From Vanilla planifolia (lineage: Eukaryota; Streptophyta; Magnoliopsida; Asparagales; Orchidaceae), in contig JAIUJO010000236.1 in NCBI GenBank assembly GCA_023846275.1, positions 506,001 to 570,000 on the forward strand: 64,000 nucleotides of DNA. The letters run 5' to 3'. The notes under the pieces were generated by a model, which worked only from the letters and a program-made list of their open reading frames with translations, was not told where the DNA came from and did no database searches. Position numbers and translations under genes: made by a program. Shown piece after piece: positions 20,660 through 32,254 of the stretch. Positions within the stretch are counted from its first letter, which is position 1; every line of letters starts with the position of its first letter.

Positions 20660-23600
20660 CATTAAAGCAAAGTAGAGCTAGGTTAGGTTAGGCTAGGCTA
20701 AGCTTTGCTAATATGGAGTAGAGTAGAGAAGGGCAAAGTATAGTAGAGCAAAGCAAATCAGATTAGAGTAGAGCATAGTAGAGTAAAGGAGAGCAAAGCA
20801 GAGAAAAGAAAAGTTGAGTAGAGTATTGTAGAGAAGAGAAGAGTTTAGCAGAGTAGAATAGTGCTAGGTTAGGCTAGGCAAGGTTAGAGTATAGTAGATT
20901 AGAGTAGAGTAGAGTTGAGTAAAGTAGAGAAGAACTGAGCTAAGTTAGGTTAGGCTAGGGTAGGCTAGGATAAGCTTTAGTAGAGTAGAAGTGTAGAGTA
21001 GAGTGGACTAGAGTAGAGTGGAGTAGAGCTACTTTAGGCTAAGTTAGGTTAGGCTAGGCTAGGTTAGAGTAGAGTGGAGTGGAGTAGTGTAGAGGAGAAG
21101 AGAGCAGAGCTTAGTAGAGTGGAGCAGAGTAGAGCAATGCATAATAGAGCAGAGTAGTCTAGAAGAGAGTAGAGAAGAGAATAAAAAGTAGAGTAGAATA
21201 GGGTAGAGAAGAGTATAGTAGAGCAGAGCAGAGCAGAGCCAACTTATGTAAGGCTAGAGTAGAGAGAAGTACTCTAGAGTAGAGTAGAGTAGAGTAGAGT
21301 AGAGCAAAGCTTGGTTAAAGTAGAGTATAGAATAGTAGAGTATAGTAGAATAGAGTAGGGTAGAGTAGAGTAAATAGTGAAGTGTAGAGTTGAGTAGAGT
21401 AGGGTAGAGGAGAGTAGACTAGAGTAGGGGAAAGCTTGGTTAGGCTAAGCTAGGCAAGGCTTGAGTTGAGTAGAGTAGAGTGGAGCAGAGCAAGGTAGAG
21501 ATGACTAGAGTAGAGTAGAGCATAGCAGAGCTAAGTTAGGTTAGTTAAGTTAGACTAGAGTATAGTAGATTAGAGTAAAGAAGACCAGAGTAGAGTTGAG
21601 TATAATAGAGCTAGAGTAGGCTAGGCTAAGCTGAGCTTGTTTAGAGTGGAGTAGAGTAGAGTAATGCTAAGCTAAGCTAGGCTAGAATACAGAGTAGAGT
21701 AAAGTAGAGTATAAAAGAGGAGCATAACCGAATAGAGCAGAGCATAATATAGTATAATAGAGTAGAGCAGAGCAGAGAAGAGTAGAGCCAAGTAGTGTAG
21801 AGAAAAGTAAAGTAGCACAGAGCAGAGCAGAGTAGAGTAGTGCAGAGAAGAGCAGAGCCAAGTTTGGTTAGGCTAGGCTAGAGTAGAGTAGAGAAGAGTA
21901 GAACAAAGTAGAGTAGAGTAGAATAGAATTGAGTAGAGTAGAGTAGAGTAGAGTAGAGTAAAGCAATGTTAGGATAGGTTAGGCTGAGCTATGTTAGAGT
22001 AGAGTAGAGTAGAGTAAAGTAAAGTAGACTAGAGCAAGGTTTGGTTGGGTTAAGCTAGGTTAGGCTAGGTTTGGGTAGGCTATGCTAGGGAGAGTAGAGT
22101 AGAGTAGAGAAATTTAGAGTAGAGTAGTATAAAGTCGATTAGAGCAAGGTTAGGCTAATCTATGCTACATTAGCTTATAAAAGAGTATAGAAGAGCATAA
22201 CAGAGAAGGACAAAGAACAGCATAGTAGAGTAGAGCATAGTAAAGTAGAGTAGAGTAGAGTTTGGTTAGGCTAGTCTTGGCTATGCTAGGTTAGGTTTGG
22301 TTAGAGTAGAGTAGATTAGAGTAGAGTAGTGCTAGGTTGTGTTAGGTAAGCTCTGTTAGAGTATAGTAGAGTAGAGTAGAGTAGATTAGAGTAGAGTAGA
22401 GTAAGGTAGAGTAAAGTAGAGTAGAGCTAGGTTAGGCAAAGATAGGATAGTTTTTTCTAGGCTAGGCTAGAGTAAAGTAAAATAGAGTAGAGTTGAGTTT
22501 AGTAGAGGATACTAGTGGAGAGCAAAAAAAACTACAGTAGTGCAGAGCAGAGAAGAGTAGACCAGAGCAGAGTAGAGTAGAGAAGAATATATGAGAGCAG
22601 AGTAGAGAAAAGCATAGAAAAGTAGAGCTGAGTAGAGTATAGTAGAGCTAAGCTAGGCCAGGTTGGGCTAGTGTAGAGTAAGGTAAAGTGGAGTAGAGTT
22701 TAGTAGAGTGGGGTAGAGCGAGGTTAGGCTAGACTAGGCTAGGTTAGGGTAGAGTAGAGTAAAGTAGAGTATAGTAGAGAGAGGTAAGGGTAAGCATTAC
22801 TAGGCTAAGCTAGAGTAGAGTAGAGCTAAGTTAGGCTATGCTAGGCTAGAGTAAAGTAGAGCAGAGTAGAGTAGAATAAAGCAGAGTAGAGTAGAGCATA
22901 GCATAGCATAATAGAGTAAAGAAGAGTGGAGTACAAAAGAGTAGAGCAGAGTTGAGATGAGAAGAGAAAAGCATAACAAAAAAGAGTAGAGAATAGCAGA
23001 GCTTAGTTAGGTTAAGCTATGCTAAGCTAGACTAGCCTAGGCTAGAGTAGAGTATAGTAGAGTTAGGTTAGGTTAGGCTAGGCTAAAATAGGTTAGAGAA
23101 GAGTAGAGTAGAGTAGAGTAGAGTAGAGTAGAGCTAGGTTAGGCTAAGCTAGGCTGGGCTAGGTTAGGCTATGCTAAGCTAGGCAAGGCTAGAGTAGAGT
23201 AGAGTAGAGTACAGTAGAGAAGAGTAGTTTAGAGTAGAGTAGAGTAGGGCTATATTAGGTTTGGCTAGACAAGACTAGGCTACAACAGAGTATAGTAGAG
23301 TAGACTAGAGTAGAGCAGAACAAGACAGAGTATAGTAGAGCAAATTATAGTGGAGTAGAGCAGAGATGAGCTGAGCAGAGAAGAGTAGAGCAGAGCGAAG
23401 TTAAGTTAGGCTAGGCTGGGCTAAGCATGGTTAGGATAGGCTAAACTTTGCTAAGTTAGAGTAGAGTAGAATAGAATAGAGTAGAGTATATTAGAGTAGA
23501 GTAGAGTAGAGCTAGGTTAGGCTAGGCTAGGCTAGAGTGGAGTATAGTAGAGTAGAGTAGAGTAGAGTAGAGAAGAGTAGAAAAGAGTAGAGTGGAGTAA

Positions 23601-24770
23601 AGTAGAGCTAGGTTAAGCTAGGCTAAGAAAGGCTTGGCTAGCATAGGCTAGGCTAGGATTTGCTATAGTAGAGTGGAGCTCAGTTCGACAAGGATAGGCT
23701 ACGTTAGAGTAGACTAGAGTAGGGTAGAGTAAAGCAGAGTAGAGTAGAGAAGAGAAGAGTAGAGTAGAGAAAAATAGAGTATAATCGAGTAGAGTAACAT
23801 GGAGCAAAGTAGAGTAGAGGTGAGTAGAGTAGAATAGAATAGAGTAGAGCTAGGTTAGGCTAAGCTAAGCAAGGTTAGGCTAGGGTAGAATGGAATATAG
23901 TAGAATAGAGTATAGTAGAGTTTAGTAGGGTAGATTAGAGTATAATAGAGTAGAGTAGAGCTAGGTTAAGTTAGGCTAGACAAGGCTCAGCTTGGCTAAT
24001 ATAGAGTTAAGTAGAGCAAAACAGAGTGGAGTAGAGCAAAGCAGAGTAGACCAAAGTAGAGCAGAGCAAGGTTAAGCTTGGCAAGGTTAGGCTAGGTTAG
24101 GCTAGGCTAGGGTCGAGTAGAGTAGAGTAGAGTAGAGCTAGGTTAGGTTATGTTAGGCTAGGCTAGCTTAAAGTAATGTTGAGAAGAGTAGAAGAGAGCA
24201 TAGCAAAGTTGAGTATAGTATAGCAAAGTAGAGTATAGTAGAGTAGGGTAGAGCGGAGTAGAGTAGAGTAGAGCAAAGCAGGGTATAGTAGAGTAGAATA
24301 TAATAGAGCAGAATAAAGTAGAGTGGAACAGAGAAGAGTAGAATAGAGCAAAGTAGAGCAGAGTTAAGTTAGGCTAGGATAGGCTAGAGCAGAGTAGAGT
24401 AGAATAGAGTTCAGTTGAGTAAAGTAGAGTAGTGTAGACATTTTTTAGGCTAGGATGGAGTAGAGTGGAGTACAATAAAGTAGAGTAGAGTTGGGTAGAG
24501 TTGAGTAGAGTAGAATATAGTAGAGTTGAGCAGAACAGAGCAAAGAATAGTAGAGCTAAGAAGAGCAGAGCAAAGTAGAGTAGAGTACAACTAGGTTAGG
24601 CTAGGAAAGGTTAAGCAAAGTTAGACTAGAGTTGAGAAAAGTATAATAGAGTGGAGTAGAGTCTAGTAGAGTTGAGCTAAGATAGGCAAAGCTAGGCTAG
24701 GTAGGGCTAGAGCAAAATAATGTAGAGAAAGATTAGGCAAGGTTAGTTTATGCTAGGCTAAGCTAGGCTA

Positions 24771-25053
24771 GAGTAGAGTGGAGTAAAGTAGAGTAGAGTG
24801 GAGTAAAGCAGAGCAGAGTTGAGCAGAGCAAAGTAGAGTATAGTAGAGTAGAGCAGAGCAAAGCAGAGCAGAGTTGGACAGAGCAGAGCATGCAGAGCAG
24901 AGTAGAGCGAAGCATAGTAGAGTAGAGTCGAGTAGAGCAGAGCAGAGTATAACTTTGTTGAGTATAATAGAGCAAAAGAGAGTAGAGTAGAGAACAAAAA
25001 AGTAGAGCATAGTAGAGTAAAGAAAAGTAGAATAGAGTAGAGTGGTGTAGAGC
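24771..25053 (+). repeat. Long C-rich R-block
   Basis: About 280 bp of R units without a G-block, unusually dense in CAGAG (AGAGCAGAGC words). Three minus-strand frames are open over most of it, each with LCSTL or LYSTL peptides. No codon-position pattern or conserved motif suggests a real gene. Confidence 0.8.
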
Positions 25054-25523
25054 TAGGTTAGGCTAAGCTAGGCTTCGTTAGGTGAGGCTAAGTCAGGCTT
25101 GTGTAGAGTAGTGTAGTGTAGAGTAGAGTAGGGTAGATTACAGCTAGGTTACGCTGGGCTAGGCTTGTCTAGTTTAGAGTTGAGTAGAGTAGAGTAAAGC
25201 GAGGTTACGCTAGGCTAGAGTAGGATAAGGTTGGCTAAGCTAGGCTAGAGTAGAGTACAGTAGAGAAGATTAGACCTCGATTAGGCCAGGCTAAAGTAGA
25301 GTAGAGTAGAGTAAAGTAAAGTAGAATAGAGTAGAGCATAGTAGAGTATCATGGAGTAGAGCAAAGGAGAGCAGAGCATTGTAGAGCAGAGAAAAAGAGT
25401 AGAGGAGAGAAGTAAAATCGAGTGGAGTGGAGTAGAGTAGTGTAGAGCAATGTAGAATAGAGTAGAGTAGAGTAGAACAATGATAGGTTAGGCTAGGTTA
25501 GGCTAGGCCAGGCTATGCAAGGA

Positions 25524-25894
25524 CAGAGTGGACTAGAGTAGTGTAGAGTAGCATAGTGTAAAGTATAATAGAGGAGATTAGAGTATAATAGAGTAGAGTA
25601 AAGTAAATTAGATTAGAGAATAGTAAATTAGAGTGGAATAGAGTATAGTAGAGTAGAGTAGAGTAGAGGAGCGAAGAGGAGAGGAGAAGATAGGAGAAGA
25701 GGGGAGAGGAGAGCAGAGTAGAGTAGAGTATAGCAGAGCAATATAGAGCAGAGTAGAGTAGAGTAGAACAGAGTAGAGCAGAGCAAAGCATAGTGGAGAA
25801 GAGTAGAACTAACTTGAGTAAACTAGAGAAAAGTAGAGGTGAGTAGAACATAATGGAGAAAAGAAGAACAGAGAAGAGTAGAGTTGAGCAAAGC
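25524..25894 (+). repeat. Longest R-block, with interrupted purine tracts
   Basis: About 370 bp of R units with no G-block. Purine runs lie at 25,673-25,690 and 25,692-25,712, broken by a single T. The longest open frame of the window (minus strand, 25,513-25,851, 112 residues) lies here and is only leucine, serine, tyrosine and threonine rich repeat translation. Confidence 0.8.
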
Positions 25895-25940
25895 GAGGTT
25901 AGGCTAGGTTAGAGCAGAGTATAGTAGAGTAGAGTAGAGT

Positions 25941-27090
25941 CGAGTAGAGCTAGTTAGGATAGGTAAGGGTAGGCTATGTTAAAGTAGATTAGAGTAGAGT
26001 AGAGTAAAGTAGACTAGAGTTATTTTAGGATTGGCTAAGCTAGGCTAGCTAGACTAGGCTAGGATAGGCAAGGCTAGGTTAAAGTAACATAGAGTAGAGT
26101 AAAGTAGATTAGAGTAGAGTAGAGCTAGGTTAGGCTCAGTTAGTATCGGTTAGAATAGAGTCAAATGGAGTAGAAAAGAGCAGAGCAAAGAAGAGTAGAG
26201 CCGAGTAGAGTAGAGCAGAGTAGAGGTGAGCAGAACGGAGAAGAGCATAGTAGAGTAGAGCAAAGTTAATTTAGGCTAGGCTTGGCTAGCCTAGGTTAAG
26301 CTTGGCTAAAGTAGAGTAGAGTTGAGTAGAGCATGTTTGGGTTAAGCTATGCTAGATTAGAGTAAAGTAGAGTATAGTAGAGTAGAATTGAGTAGAGTAG
26401 AGTAGAGTAAAGTATAATAGAGCTATGTTAGGCTAGTTTAGGCTAGGATAGAGGAGGCTATGTTCAGTTATGCTAGGCTAGAGTAGAATGGAGCAAAGTA
26501 GACTCGGGTAGAGTGGAGTAGAGTAGAGGAGGGAAGAGAAGGGTAGAGCAGAGCAGAGGAGAGTAAAGTAGAGCAGAGTAGAGTAGAGTAGAGTAGAAGA
26601 GAGGTGAGGAGAGCAAAGCAGAGCAAAGTAGAGGATAGAAGAGTAGAATATAGTAGAGTAGGCTAGGATAGATTATGGTTGGCTAGAGTAGAGTAGAGTT
26701 AGGTTTGGTTAGGCTAGGCTAGAGTAGAGTAGAGTAGACTGGTGTAGAGTATAGTAGAGTATAGTAGATTAGAGTACGAGTAGTGTACAGTAGAGTAGAG
26801 TAGAGTAGAAAAGAAGAGAGCAGAGTAGAATAGAGTAGAGTAGAGCAAAGCAAAGTAGAGCAGAGTAGAGCAAAAGAGTAGAGTAAATCAATGTAGAGCA
26901 GAGAAAAGTAGAGCAGATCAGAGTAGAGTAGAGCAGAGTAGAGCAAGGTTATTCTATATTAGGTTAGTTTAGGCTAGGCTAGAGTAAAGTACAATAGAGT
27001 AGAGTAGAGCAAGGTTAGGCTAGGTTAGGTTTGGTTAAAGTAGAGTAGAGTATAATAGAGTAGAGTAGAGCAAGGTTAGGATAGGTTCGG
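25941..27090 (+). repeat. Copy 1 of a 1.1-1.6-kb tandem higher-order unit
   Basis: This is the first of three adjacent copies that share rare anchors in the same order: TATTTTAGG at 26,021, a GCCGAG-bearing R-block at about 26,160-26,270, a GATAGATTATGG-type word near 26,668 and TTATTCTA at 26,949. The distance between the first and last anchor is about 930 bp, close to 950 and 920 bp in the other copies. It lacks the roughly 0.45-kb terminal module, including the GGAGA tract, seen at the end of copies 2 and 3. Confidence 0.8.
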
Positions 27091-28655
27091 CAAGGCAAGG
27101 TTAGAGTAGATTAGAGTTGAGTAAAGTAGAGTAGAATAAAGTAAAGTGGAGCTATTTTTGTTTAGGCTAAGTTAGGTTAGGCAAGGATAGGCTAGGTTAG
27201 GCAAGGTTAGGTTAGAGTAAAGTAGAATAAAGTAAAGTAGAGTAGAGTAGATTAGAGGTTAGTAGAGGTAGGTTAGGCTAGGATAGGCTAGGTTACAATA
27301 GAGTTGAATGGAGCAAAACAGAGCAGAGCAGAGAAGAGCAAAGCAGAGCAGAGTAGAGCCGAGCAGAAAAATGAAGAGCGTAATAGAGAAGAGTATAGTA
27401 GAGCAAAGTTAAGTTAGGCTAAGCTTGGCTAGCTTAGGTTAAGCTTGGCTAAAGTGGTGTAGAGTATGGTAGAGTAGATTAGAGCAGAGGTAAGTTTTGT
27501 TAGGCTATGTTAGGTTAGAGTAGAGGATAGTAGAGTAGAGTAGATTAGAGAAAAGTAGAGGAGAGTAGAGTAAAATATAGTAGAGCTAGGTTAGGCTATG
27601 CTAGGTTAGGCTATGCTAGGCTAAGATAGGGTAGGCTAGGCTAAGCAAGAGTAGAATGGAGCAGAGTAGAGTGGAGTAGAGTTGAGTAGAGCATAGTAGA
27701 GGAGAGAAGAGAAGAGTAGAATAGAGAAGAGGAGCATAGAGTAGAGCAGAGTAGAGCAAAGTAGAGTAGAAGAGAGGAGAGGAGAGGAGAGTAGAGTAGA
27801 GTAAAGAAGAGTGTAATATAGTAGAGTAGGCTAGAGTAGATTATAGTTTGCTAAAGTAGAGTAGAGTAGAGTAGAGCTAGGATTGGTTAGGCTAGGCTAG
27901 AGTTGGGTAGAGTATAGTAGAATAGAGTAGAGTAGAGAAGATCAAAGTAGAGTAGAGTAGAGTAGAGTAAAGTAGAAAAGAGGAGAGCAGAGTAGAGTAG
28001 AGCAAAGTGGAGCTGAGTAGAGCAAAAGAGTAGAGAAGAGCACTGTATTGTAGAGAAGTGTAGAGCAGAGCAGTGTAGAGTAAAGTTGAGTAAAGTAAGG
28101 TTATTCTATGTTAGGCAAGTTTAGGTTAGGCTAGGTTATAATAGAGTAGAGTAGAGTAGAGCAAGGTTAGGATGGGATAGGCTAGGCTAGGGTGAGCTAG
28201 GCTAGAATAGAGAAGAGTAGAGTAGAGTAGAGCTAGATTAAGTAAGACAAGACTTGGTTAGGCAAAGAGTAGAGTAATGTAGATTAGAATAGAGTAGAGT
28301 AGAGTAGAGTAGAGTGGAGTGGAGTATAGTAGAGTAGAGTAGTGTAAGTAGAGTAGAGTAGTGTAATTAGAGTAGAGTAGAAGTGAGGAAAAGAGAGGAG
28401 AGGATAGAGGAGGAGAGGTGAGGTGAGGAGAGGAGAGGAAAAGAGAGGAGAGGATAGAGGAGGAGAGGTGAGGAGAGGAGAGGAGAGCATAGTAGAATAG
28501 AGCTGAGTAGAGTAGAAAAGAGCATAACAGAGTGAGGAAAAGTAAAGTAGAGTAGAGCAGAGTAGAGAAAGTATATCAGAGTAGAGTAGAGTAGAGCAGA
28601 GAAAGGTTAGGCTAGGTTAGTGTAGAGTAGAGTATAGTAGAGTAGAGTATACTAC
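27091..28655 (+). repeat. Copy 2 of the tandem higher-order unit
   Basis: Anchors are TATTTTTG at 27,153, TTATTCTA at 28,101, CTAGATTAAGTAAG near 28,233 and GCATAGTAGAATA at 28,487. The first two lie 1,132 and 1,152 bp after their counterparts in copy 1. The unit ends with a long R-block (28,266-28,604) that contains GGAGA-type tracts. Confidence 0.85.
28391..28473 (+). repeat. 50-bp-spaced perfect duplication inside a GGAGA tract
   Basis: A 33-base purine-rich word (28,391-28,423) is repeated without change at 28,441-28,473. The shared word includes AGGATAGAGGAGGAGAGGTG. This is a recent duplication of ten pentamers confined to copy 2; the corresponding part of copy 3 (about 29,945-30,008) is not duplicated in this way. 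Confidence 0.9.
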
Positions 28656-30190
28656 AGTAGAGTATAGGAGAGCTAGGTTAGGATAGGTTAGGTAAGGCTA
28701 GGTTAGAGTAGAGTAGAGTAGAGTTGAATAAAGTAGACTAGAGCTATTTTAGGTTAGGCTAAGTTAGGTTAGGCAAGGCTAGGTTAGTGTAGGCAAGGTT
28801 AGGTTAGAGTAAAGTAGAATATAGTAAAGTAGAGTAGAGTAGATTAGAGTTGAGTAGAGCTAGGTTAGGTTAGGATAGGCTAGGTTAGAGTCGAGTTAAA
28901 TGGAGCAAAATAGAGCAGAGCAGAGAAGAGCAAAGCAAAACAAAGTAAAGCCGAGTAGAACAAAGAAGAGCATAATAGAGAAGAGTATAGTAGAGGAAAG
29001 TTAAGTTAAGCTTGGCTTGGCTAGCTTAGGTTAAGCTAGGCTAAAGTAGAGTAGAGTATAGTAGAGTAGATTAGAGAAAAGGTAAGTTTCACTAGGCTAT
29101 ACGAGGTTAGAGTAGAGTAGAGTAGATTATAGTAGATTAGAGTAAAGTAGAGTAGAGTAAAGTAAAGTATAGTAGAGCTAGGTTAGGGTAGGCTATGCTA
29201 AGCTAGAGTAGAATGGAGCAGAATAGAGTAGAGTTGAGTTTATTAGAGTAAAGTAGAGGAGAGAAGAGAAGAGTAGAGTAGAGTAGAAGAGAGCAGAGTA
29301 GAGCAAAGCAGACTAAAAGAGAGGAGAGGAGAGGAGAGCCGAGCAGAGTAGAGCAGAGAAGGGTAGAGTATAGTACAGTAGGTATGGATAGATTACGATT
29401 GGCTAAAGTAGAGTAGAGTATAGCAGAGCTAGTTTTGGCTAGGCTAGACTAGAGTAGGGTAGAGTAGAGTAAAATAGAGTAGAGTAGAGAAGATTGGAGT
29501 AGAGTAGAGTAGAGTAGAGTAAAGTTGAAAATAAGAGAGCAAAGTAGAGTAGAGTAGAGGAAAGCAAAGTAGAGCTGAGTAGAGCAAAAGTGTAGAGTAG
29601 AGCAATGTAGTACAGAGAAGAGTGGAGCAGAGCAGTCTAGAGTAGAGCTGGGTAAAGCGAGGTTATTCTATGTTAGGCAAGTTTAGGTTAGGCTAGGCTA
29701 TAGTAGAGTAGAGTAGAGTAGAGTACAGTTAGGATAGGATAGGCTAGGCTAGGTTAAGCTTGGCTAGGATAGAGTATAGTAGAGTAGAGTAGAGCTAGAT
29801 TAAGTAAGGCGAGGCTTAGTTAGATAAGAGTGGAGTAAAGTAGAGTAGAATAGAGTAGAGTAGAGTAGAGTAGAATAGAGTGGAGTGGATTAGAGTAGAG
29901 TAGAGTTGAGTAAGTAGAGTAGAGTAGAGTAGAGTAGTGTAAAGAAGAGGAGAGGAGAAGAAAAGACAGGAGAGTTAAGGGGAGGAGAGTTGAGGTGAGG
30001 AGAGGTGAGCATAGTAGAATAAAGCTGGGTAGAGCATATCAGAGCAAAGTAGAGTAGAGTAGAGAAGAGCAAACCAAAGTAGAGTAGAAAAGAGCATAAT
30101 AGAGTAGAGAAAAGTAGATTAAAATAGAGTAGAGTAGAGAAGAGTAGTTTAGAGTAGAGCAAATATTAGTTAGGTTAGGCTAGGTTTTAC
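28656..30190 (+). repeat. Copy 3 of the tandem higher-order unit
   Basis: Anchors are TATTTTAGG at 28,745, TTATTCTA at 29,663, CTAGATTAAGTAAG near 29,795 and GCATAGTAGAATA at 30,009, giving offsets of 1,592, 1,562, 1,562 and 1,522 bp from copy 2. It is the closest match to copy 2, including the terminal GGAGA-bearing R-block, with many single-base differences. Similarity stops around 30,190, where ordinary array resumes. Confidence 0.85.
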
Positions 30191-31736
30191 TAAGCTAGGC
30201 TAGAGTAGAGTAGAGCAGAGTAGAGCCAGGTTAAGCTAGGCCAGGCAAGGATAAGCCAGGATAGAACGTAACAGAGCAGAGTATGGCATAGTAGGATAGA
30301 GCTAGGTTAAGCGAGGCTAGGTTAGGTGAGGCTAGGCAAAGCTAGAGTAGAGTAGAGTAGAGTAGAGTAAAGAAGAGTAAAGCTGCATTAAGCTACGCTA
30401 GGCATGGCCAGTAATGGATAGGCAAGGCAAGGCTAGGCTAAGCTAAAGAAGGCTAAGCTTGGCTAGGCTAGAGTAGAGTAGAGCAGAGTAGAGTAGAGTA
30501 GATTAAGTAGAGTAGGACTAGGTTAGGCTAGCTTAGGCAACGCTAAACTAGGCTAGAGTAGTCCAGAGTTTAGTAGAGTAAAGTAGAGTAGAGTAGTGCA
30601 AGTAGAGTAAAGCAGAGCACAGTAAAGTAGAATAAAGCAAAGCAAAAAAGAGCAAAGTAGAGTAGGACAAACAAAAGAACAGTGCAGTAGAGTAGAGAAA
30701 ATCAGAGTAGAATAGATCATAGTAGAGAAGAGTAGAGCAAAGTAGAATAGAGCAAGGTTAGGCTAGGGTAGGCTAGGCTACGCTTGCCTAGATTCAATAA
30801 GGCTAGAGTAAAGTAGAGTACAAAGAGAATAGTAGAGTATAATAGAGCAAAGTTAGGCAAGGCAAGGATAGGTTCGGTGAGGCTATGATTTACTACGTTA
30901 GAGTAGGGTGGAGTAGAGTTTAGTAGAGTAGAATAGAGTTGAGTAGAGTAGTGTGGAGTAGAGTAGAGTAGAGGTTAGTAGAGTAGAGTAGGGCAAGGTT
31001 AGTTTTGGCTAAGTTAGGCCATGGGAGGCTAGTGTAGAGGAGATTATAGTAGAGTACAAAAGGCTATTGTAGAATTGAGCAAGGTTTGGCTTGGCTAGGC
31101 TAGACAAGGCTAGAGTAGAGTAAAGTAAAGTAGAATAAAGTAGAGCAGAGAAGAGTAGAGTAGAGTAGAGTAGAGCAAAGTAGAGCTAATTTAGGTTAGG
31201 CTAGGCTAGGTTAGAGTAAAGTAAAGTAGAGTAGAGTAGAGAAGAATATAGTAGAGTATAATTGAGTAGTGTAGAGCTAGGGTAGACTAGGTAATGCTAG
31301 GTGAGGCTAGACTAGGCTAGGGCAGGCCAAGCTAGGCTAGGCCCTACTAGAGTAGAGTATAGTAGAGTAAAGCTATATTAGGCTAGGCTAGACTACAGAG
31401 TAGAGTAGAGTAGAGTACAATAGAGTAGAGGAGAAAGGAGCAGAGCATAGTAGAGTAGAACAGAGCATTATAGGGCAGAGTAGAGCATAGTGGATCAGAG
31501 CAAAGCAGAGTAGAGCTAACTTAGGGTAGTCTATGCTAGAATAGAGTAGAGTAGAGTATAATAGGCTTTGTTAGGCTAGGCTAGGCTAGGTTAGAGTAGA
31601 GTATAGTGGAGTAGAACTTGGTTATGTTAGGCTAATCTAAGCTAGGGTAGGCTAGGACAAGCAAGGCTAAGCTAGGCTAGGTAAGATTATAGTAGAGTAG
31701 TGTAGAGTAGAGTAGAGCTTGGTTAGGCTAGGCTAG

Positions 31737-31984
31737 GGTAGAGTAGAGTATAGTAGAGTATAGTAGAGTAAAGTTAGAGTATAATAAAATAGAGTAGAGC
31801 TTAGTAAAGTAGAGTAGAGTAGAGTAGAGTAGAATAGAGTAGAGTAGAGGAGACTAGAGGAAAGTAGAGCAGAGTAGAGAAGAGCAAAGAAGATGAGCAG
31901 GGTAGAGTAGAGTAAAAAATTATGGAGCAAAGTAGAGTAGTGTAGAACAAAGCAGAGTAGAGCAAAGTAGAGTAGAGCAAAGCT
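31737..31984 (+). repeat. Long R-block
   Basis: About 250 bp of R units without a G-block, with CAGAG and CAAAG concentrated in its downstream half. A minus-strand frame at 31,733-31,930 is open for the reason common to the whole array. Confidence 0.75.
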
Positions 31985-32220
31985 AGGATAGGTAATGTTA
32001 GGATAGAGTAGAGTATAGTAGTATAGAGTATAGTAGAATAGAGTAGAGCTATGTGATGCTAGGCAAAGCTAAGCTATACTAGGCTAAGATAGGTTAGGCT
32101 AGAGTAGAGTAGAGTAGGTTAGAGCTAGATTAGGCTCAACTAGGGAGGCTAGGCTAGGCTAGAGTAGATTAGAGTAGGGTAGAGTAGAGTAGAGTGTAGT
32201 AGGGTGGAGTAGAGTAGGGT

Positions 32221-32254
32221 AGAGGAGAGGAGAGGAGAGGAGAGGAGAAGAGAG
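32221..32254 (+). repeat. Pure purine GGAGA tract
   Basis: 34 bases without a pyrimidine, made of perfect GGAGA units with an AGAAG end. It lies inside an R-block of about 230 bp. Homopurine runs of this length with near mirror symmetry can in principle adopt triplex structures. Confidence 0.85.

Noticed and set aside
25513-25851. Minus-strand open frame of 112 residues starting with Met, and about 50 shorter ones across the window (for example 53,241-53,564, 61,160-61,471, 63,076-63,387)
   Set aside because: All consist of LYSTL, LCSTL or SSPLL repeats that follow directly from CTCTA-type units. Overlapping frames give the same peptide, ends fall at G-blocks where the repeat itself supplies TAG, and no domain, signal or codon-position bias is seen.
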